Shown here piece after piece: positions 62,018 to 64,000 of a stretch of DNA of 64,000 nt (position 1 is the stretch's first letter; each line of letters opens with the position of its first letter). The notes under the pieces were generated by a model. That model searched no databases and was not told where the DNA came from. It worked only from the letters and a program-made list of their open reading frames with translations. Both the position numbers and the translations under genes were made by a program. The stretch comes from CALMKX01 sp036274895 (lineage in GTDB: Bacteria > Acidobacteriota > Thermoanaerobaculia > Multivoradales > SZUA-115), in assembly GCA_036274895.1 (NCBI GenBank), contig DASUEU010000039.1, positions 124,001-188,000 on the forward strand, given 5' to 3'.

Positions 62018-63288
62018 GGGCCTTGGCCGTCGAGGCCGAGTCGGGCGGCGATTTCGTCCCGGCGGGCGAAAAGCTGCTCGCGGTCCCGGCCCCCGAGGTT
62101 GAGCACCGCGTAGCGGTAGGAGCCGAGCCAGCGCTGCTCACGGGCCAGCTGGGCGCCACGCTTGAGGTAGAGCCGCAAGTGAGCGTCGGGGTCGGACTGC
62201 CGCAGACGGGCGAGAGCCGAAGGCTCCGGCCAGCGCTCGGGGGCGCGGCCGTCGAAGCGGCGATAGACGAAGCTCGCCGCTGCCTTGTAGGGCCCGGGTC
62301 GAGGCACCACCTCAGCCTCCTCGCCGATGGCCAGGGAGAGCTGGGCCGCGTGGAGGTCGAGCCCGGCAACGCGTGCGTAGAGATCCGCCAGCTGATAGGC
62401 GAGCCGAGGGTTGACCTCGATCAGGGTCACCGCGCCGGTCTCCGGCTGCCAGAGCAGCTCGACGTTGAAGAAGCCGTGGCCGAGCCCGAGCGCGCGCACC
62501 GCGGCCTCGGCGACCTCTCGCAGGCGGATCTGCGCCTCCTCCGGCAGCTGCGAGGGCAGCTCGAAGCGCTCGAAGGCCAGGGTCCCGGGGTACATCAGGG
62601 CATCGACCACCCCCAGGGTGTGGACTCGGCCCCAGGAGACGTAGCCGTCGACGTTGACCTGCACGCCGGCGACCAGCTCTTCGCCCAGGAACTCGTAGGC
62701 GGAAACCGGCAGGGCGAGCCGGCCGCGCACCAGCTGCTCGAAGGGGTCGATCAGCCGCTTGAGCAGGTAGCGCTCGAAGCGGCCGAAGGACAGGTGGCGA
62801 CGCAGCTCCTCGAAGCTCGCCACGGGCCGGGCGAGGATCGAGAAGGTCCCCTTCACCGGCTTGACCAGAAAGGGGAAGGGCAGATCGATCGCCGCAGGGC
62901 TGGCCACGTCGTGGCGGAAGGCGGCGAAGCGCGGCGTGACCTCCGGCATGTGCTGCTCGAGGAGGCGCCGGCTGGCGTACTTGTGCTGGGTCGCGATCAC
63001 CGCCTCCGGAGCGTGGCCGGGAAGGCCCAGGCGTTCGGCCAGCTCGGCGGCGAGCAGCACGCCCCACAGCTCGTGGTTGCTGAGCACGGCGTCGAGGCCG
63101 ATGCGGCGGTACTTGCGCTCGAGGCGGTCGAGGAAGCGGCAGGCGTCGAAGGTGGCCAGCGCGAGGTTCTGGGGCGAGCGAAACAAGTCGAAGCCCTCGT
63201 GGAAGAAGCGGAACCGCGAGGCGATCGCCGGCGCTCTCCACGCCTCGACGTCCCACTCCTCCGGGAAGAGCACGAGCACTCGTTTCAT
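62014..63288 (-). CDS. ATP-grasp enzyme
   Basis: A 424-residue ATP-grasp ligase-like protein. N-terminal pre-grasp domain (MKRVLVLFPEEWDVEAWR), ATP-binding residues in FPFLVKPVKGTFS, and the metal-binding end FFNVELLWQPETG with VTLIEVNPRLAYQ, where Glu and Asn bind magnesium. These enzymes join a carboxylate to an amine or thiol. The substrate is not evident. ATG at 63288 follows an extended -10 by eight bases. It precedes the osmC-ABC-egtD operon on the same strand with a 55-base gap. Confidence 0.88.
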   Translation of the reverse strand: MKRVLVLFPEEWDVEAWRAPAIASRFRFFHEGFDLFRSPQNLALATFDACRFLDRLERKYRRIGLDAVLSNHELWGVLLAAELAERLGLPGHAPEAVIATQHKYASRRLLEQHMPEVTPRFAAFRHDVASPAAIDLPFPFLVKPVKGTFSILARPVASFEELRRHLSFGRFERYLLKRLIDPFEQLVRGRLALPVSAYEFLGEELVAGVQVNVDGYVSWGRVHTLGVVDALMYPGTLAFERFELPSQLPEEAQIRLREVAEAAVRALGLGHGFFNVELLWQPETGAVTLIEVNPRLAYQLADLYARVAGLDLHAAQLSLAIGEEAEVVPRPGPYKAAASFVYRRFDGRAPERWPEPSALARLRQSDPDAHLRLYLKRGAQLAREQRWLGSYRYAVLNLGGRDREQLFARRDEIAARLGLDGQGP

Positions 63289-63296
63289 CGCCGCGA

Positions 63297-63305
63297 ACGG
63301 TAGCA
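63297..63305 (-). promoter_or_regulatory. Extended -10 promoter of the ATP-grasp gene
   Basis: Minus strand TGC-TACCGT, eight bases before the ATG at 63288: the leaderless arrangement again. Confidence 0.45.
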
Positions 63306-63420
63306 GGAACTCCGGCTCCGGAGGGCCGAGCCGGCGAATCCACGGTTTTCCGTCTTTTCCAAGAGAGGGACCATGGAATGGAAGACGAGAAGCTGAGATC
63401 GATACCCGACGCGGAACGAG

Positions 63421-63450
63421 TTGCGGACCCGGGAATGTATGTGGTATATG
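63421..63450 (+). promoter_or_regulatory. Promoter of the toxin-antitoxin pair
   Basis: TTGCGG (63421-63426), 18-base spacer, TGG-TATATG (-10 at 63445-63450). The surrounding DNA is AT-richer than its neighbours, and autoregulation by the antitoxin is likely here. Confidence 0.55.
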
Positions 63451-63480
63451 TGCCATCTCACGACGGGAAGGAGGCTCGCG

Positions 63481-63705
63481 ATGCCCCAGCTGCACTTCTA
63501 CGTGCCGAACGACACGGCGACGGACCTGCGGAGCCAGGCGGAGAGCCGCGGCCTCTCGCTTTCCGCCTACCTTGCCGAGATGGTGACGACCAAGGCCGCC
63601 CAGGGCTGGCCGGCGGGCTGGTTCGAAGCGGTGGTGGGCGGCTGGTACGGCGAGCCTTTCGAGCGGGCGCCTCAGCTGCCCTTCGAGGAGCGCCGCACCC
63701 TGTGA
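63481..63705 (+). CDS. Ribbon-helix-helix-like antitoxin (VapB type)
   Basis: A 74-residue protein starting MPQLHFYVPNDTATDLRSQA, a beta strand followed by helices as in CopG/RHH antitoxins, then AESRGLSLSAYLAEMV. The C-terminal 30 residues (WPAGWFEAVVGGWYGE) would bind the toxin. AAGGAGG lies seven bases before the ATG. It overlaps the PIN gene by four bases. Confidence 0.85.
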   Translation: MPQLHFYVPNDTATDLRSQAESRGLSLSAYLAEMVTTKAAQGWPAGWFEAVVGGWYGEPFERAPQLPFEERRTL

Positions 63706-64000
63706 CCTACCTGCTCGACACCAACGCCTGCATCGGCATCTTGAACGGCACGGTGCCGGCGTTGGTCAGCTGCCTCAAGGAGAAGGACACGCGCCAGGTC
63801 CGGCTCTGCTCGGTGGTCAAGGCCGAGCTGCTCCATGGCGCCCGCAAGAGCGCGCGGGTGGCGGAGAACCTCACTCTCCTCGCCCGCTTCTTCACCCCCT
63901 TCGCCAGCCTGCCGTTCGACGACCGCGCGGCCGACCACTACGGCCAGATCCGCGCCGACCTTGAGCGCTCCGGCATACCGATCGGCCCCCACGACCTGCT
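63702..64000 (+). CDS. vapC: PIN-domain toxin (VapC family), cut by window end
   Basis: The first 99 residues of a PIN ribonuclease. GTG start overlaps the antitoxin stop. The first acidic residue is in YLLDTNACIGIL, the conserved glutamate in SVVKAELLHGARKS, and the third acidic block DDRAADHYGQIRADL is present, followed by the start of IGPHDLL; the last acidic residue is expected just past the window. VapC toxins cut tRNA or rRNA. Confidence 0.92.
   Translation, partial: MTYLLDTNACIGILNGTVPALVSCLKEKDTRQVRLCSVVKAELLHGARKSARVAENLTLLARFFTPFASLPFDDRAADHYGQIRADLERSGIPIGPHDL

Overview
The window is about 64 kb of very GC-rich DNA from a Gram-negative bacterium. It holds a TolC/adaptor/RND efflux set, lipoprotein and Sec signal peptides, a sigma-54 activator and a MurU-like nucleotidyltransferase. 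An ECF-like sigma factor faces a Ser/Thr kinase with TPR repeats, and there are many secreted proteins with BNR, M6, PQQ-propeller or cysteine-rich repeat modules. This mix suggests an Acidobacteriota-type genome, perhaps Thermoanaerobaculia. That placement is inferred from gene content only. I see no rRNA, tRNA or CRISPR array. Coding density is high: no stretch longer than 300 bases lacks a gene except the decayed propeller gene at 44623-45228.

Layout. 1-3725: the end of an operon with a PstB-like ATPase, a radical SAM protein, a metallophosphoesterase-fold protein with altered metal ligands, and a flavoprotein. 3762-4949: a Uma2 nuclease and a REP-associated transposase (RAYT) that carries copies of its own REP palindromes. 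5020-6674: ferrochelatase and a GNAT enzyme. 12039-6841 (minus): a tight seven-gene operon with an M20 peptidase, CYTH protein, sugar nucleotidyltransferase, DUF2007 protein, HAD phosphatase, leucine dehydrogenase and an orphan UPF0175 antitoxin-like gene. 12156-17519: tripartite efflux, facing a GAF/sigma-54 activator. 19168-19803: a membrane-anchored RING-H2 protein of eukaryotic type. 20036-31781: mostly secreted or exported proteins plus a pseudouridine synthase. 31902-36041: a DUF3516-type helicase and a Schlafen/AlbA_2 regulator. 36191-41035: a secreted M19-like hydrolase and a Tat-exported amidase. 41307-44626: a GT2/YfhO glycosylation pair.

45313-48631 holds a transglutaminase-like gene followed by senA and senB, the two dedicated enzymes of selenoneine synthesis. 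The histidine methyltransferase egtD, which makes the shared precursor hercynine, lies at 58268-59203. It ends an operon of OsmC, an ABC ATPase and a substrate-binding/permease fusion of the betaine/ergothioneine type. The window therefore appears to encode synthesis, and perhaps uptake, of selenoneine or ergothioneine. The selenophosphate source (SelD/SenC) is not in view.

49379-58204 contains the kinase, secreted hypotheticals, a nucleotidyltransferase, a PQQ-propeller/esterase fusion and a tandem pair of secreted paralogues. The window ends in an ATP-grasp gene and a truncated VapBC-type toxin-antitoxin pair.

Many genes here are preceded by an extended -10 (TGn-TAnnnT). In four cases the -10 lies only 7-9 bases from the start codon, which suggests leaderless transcripts.
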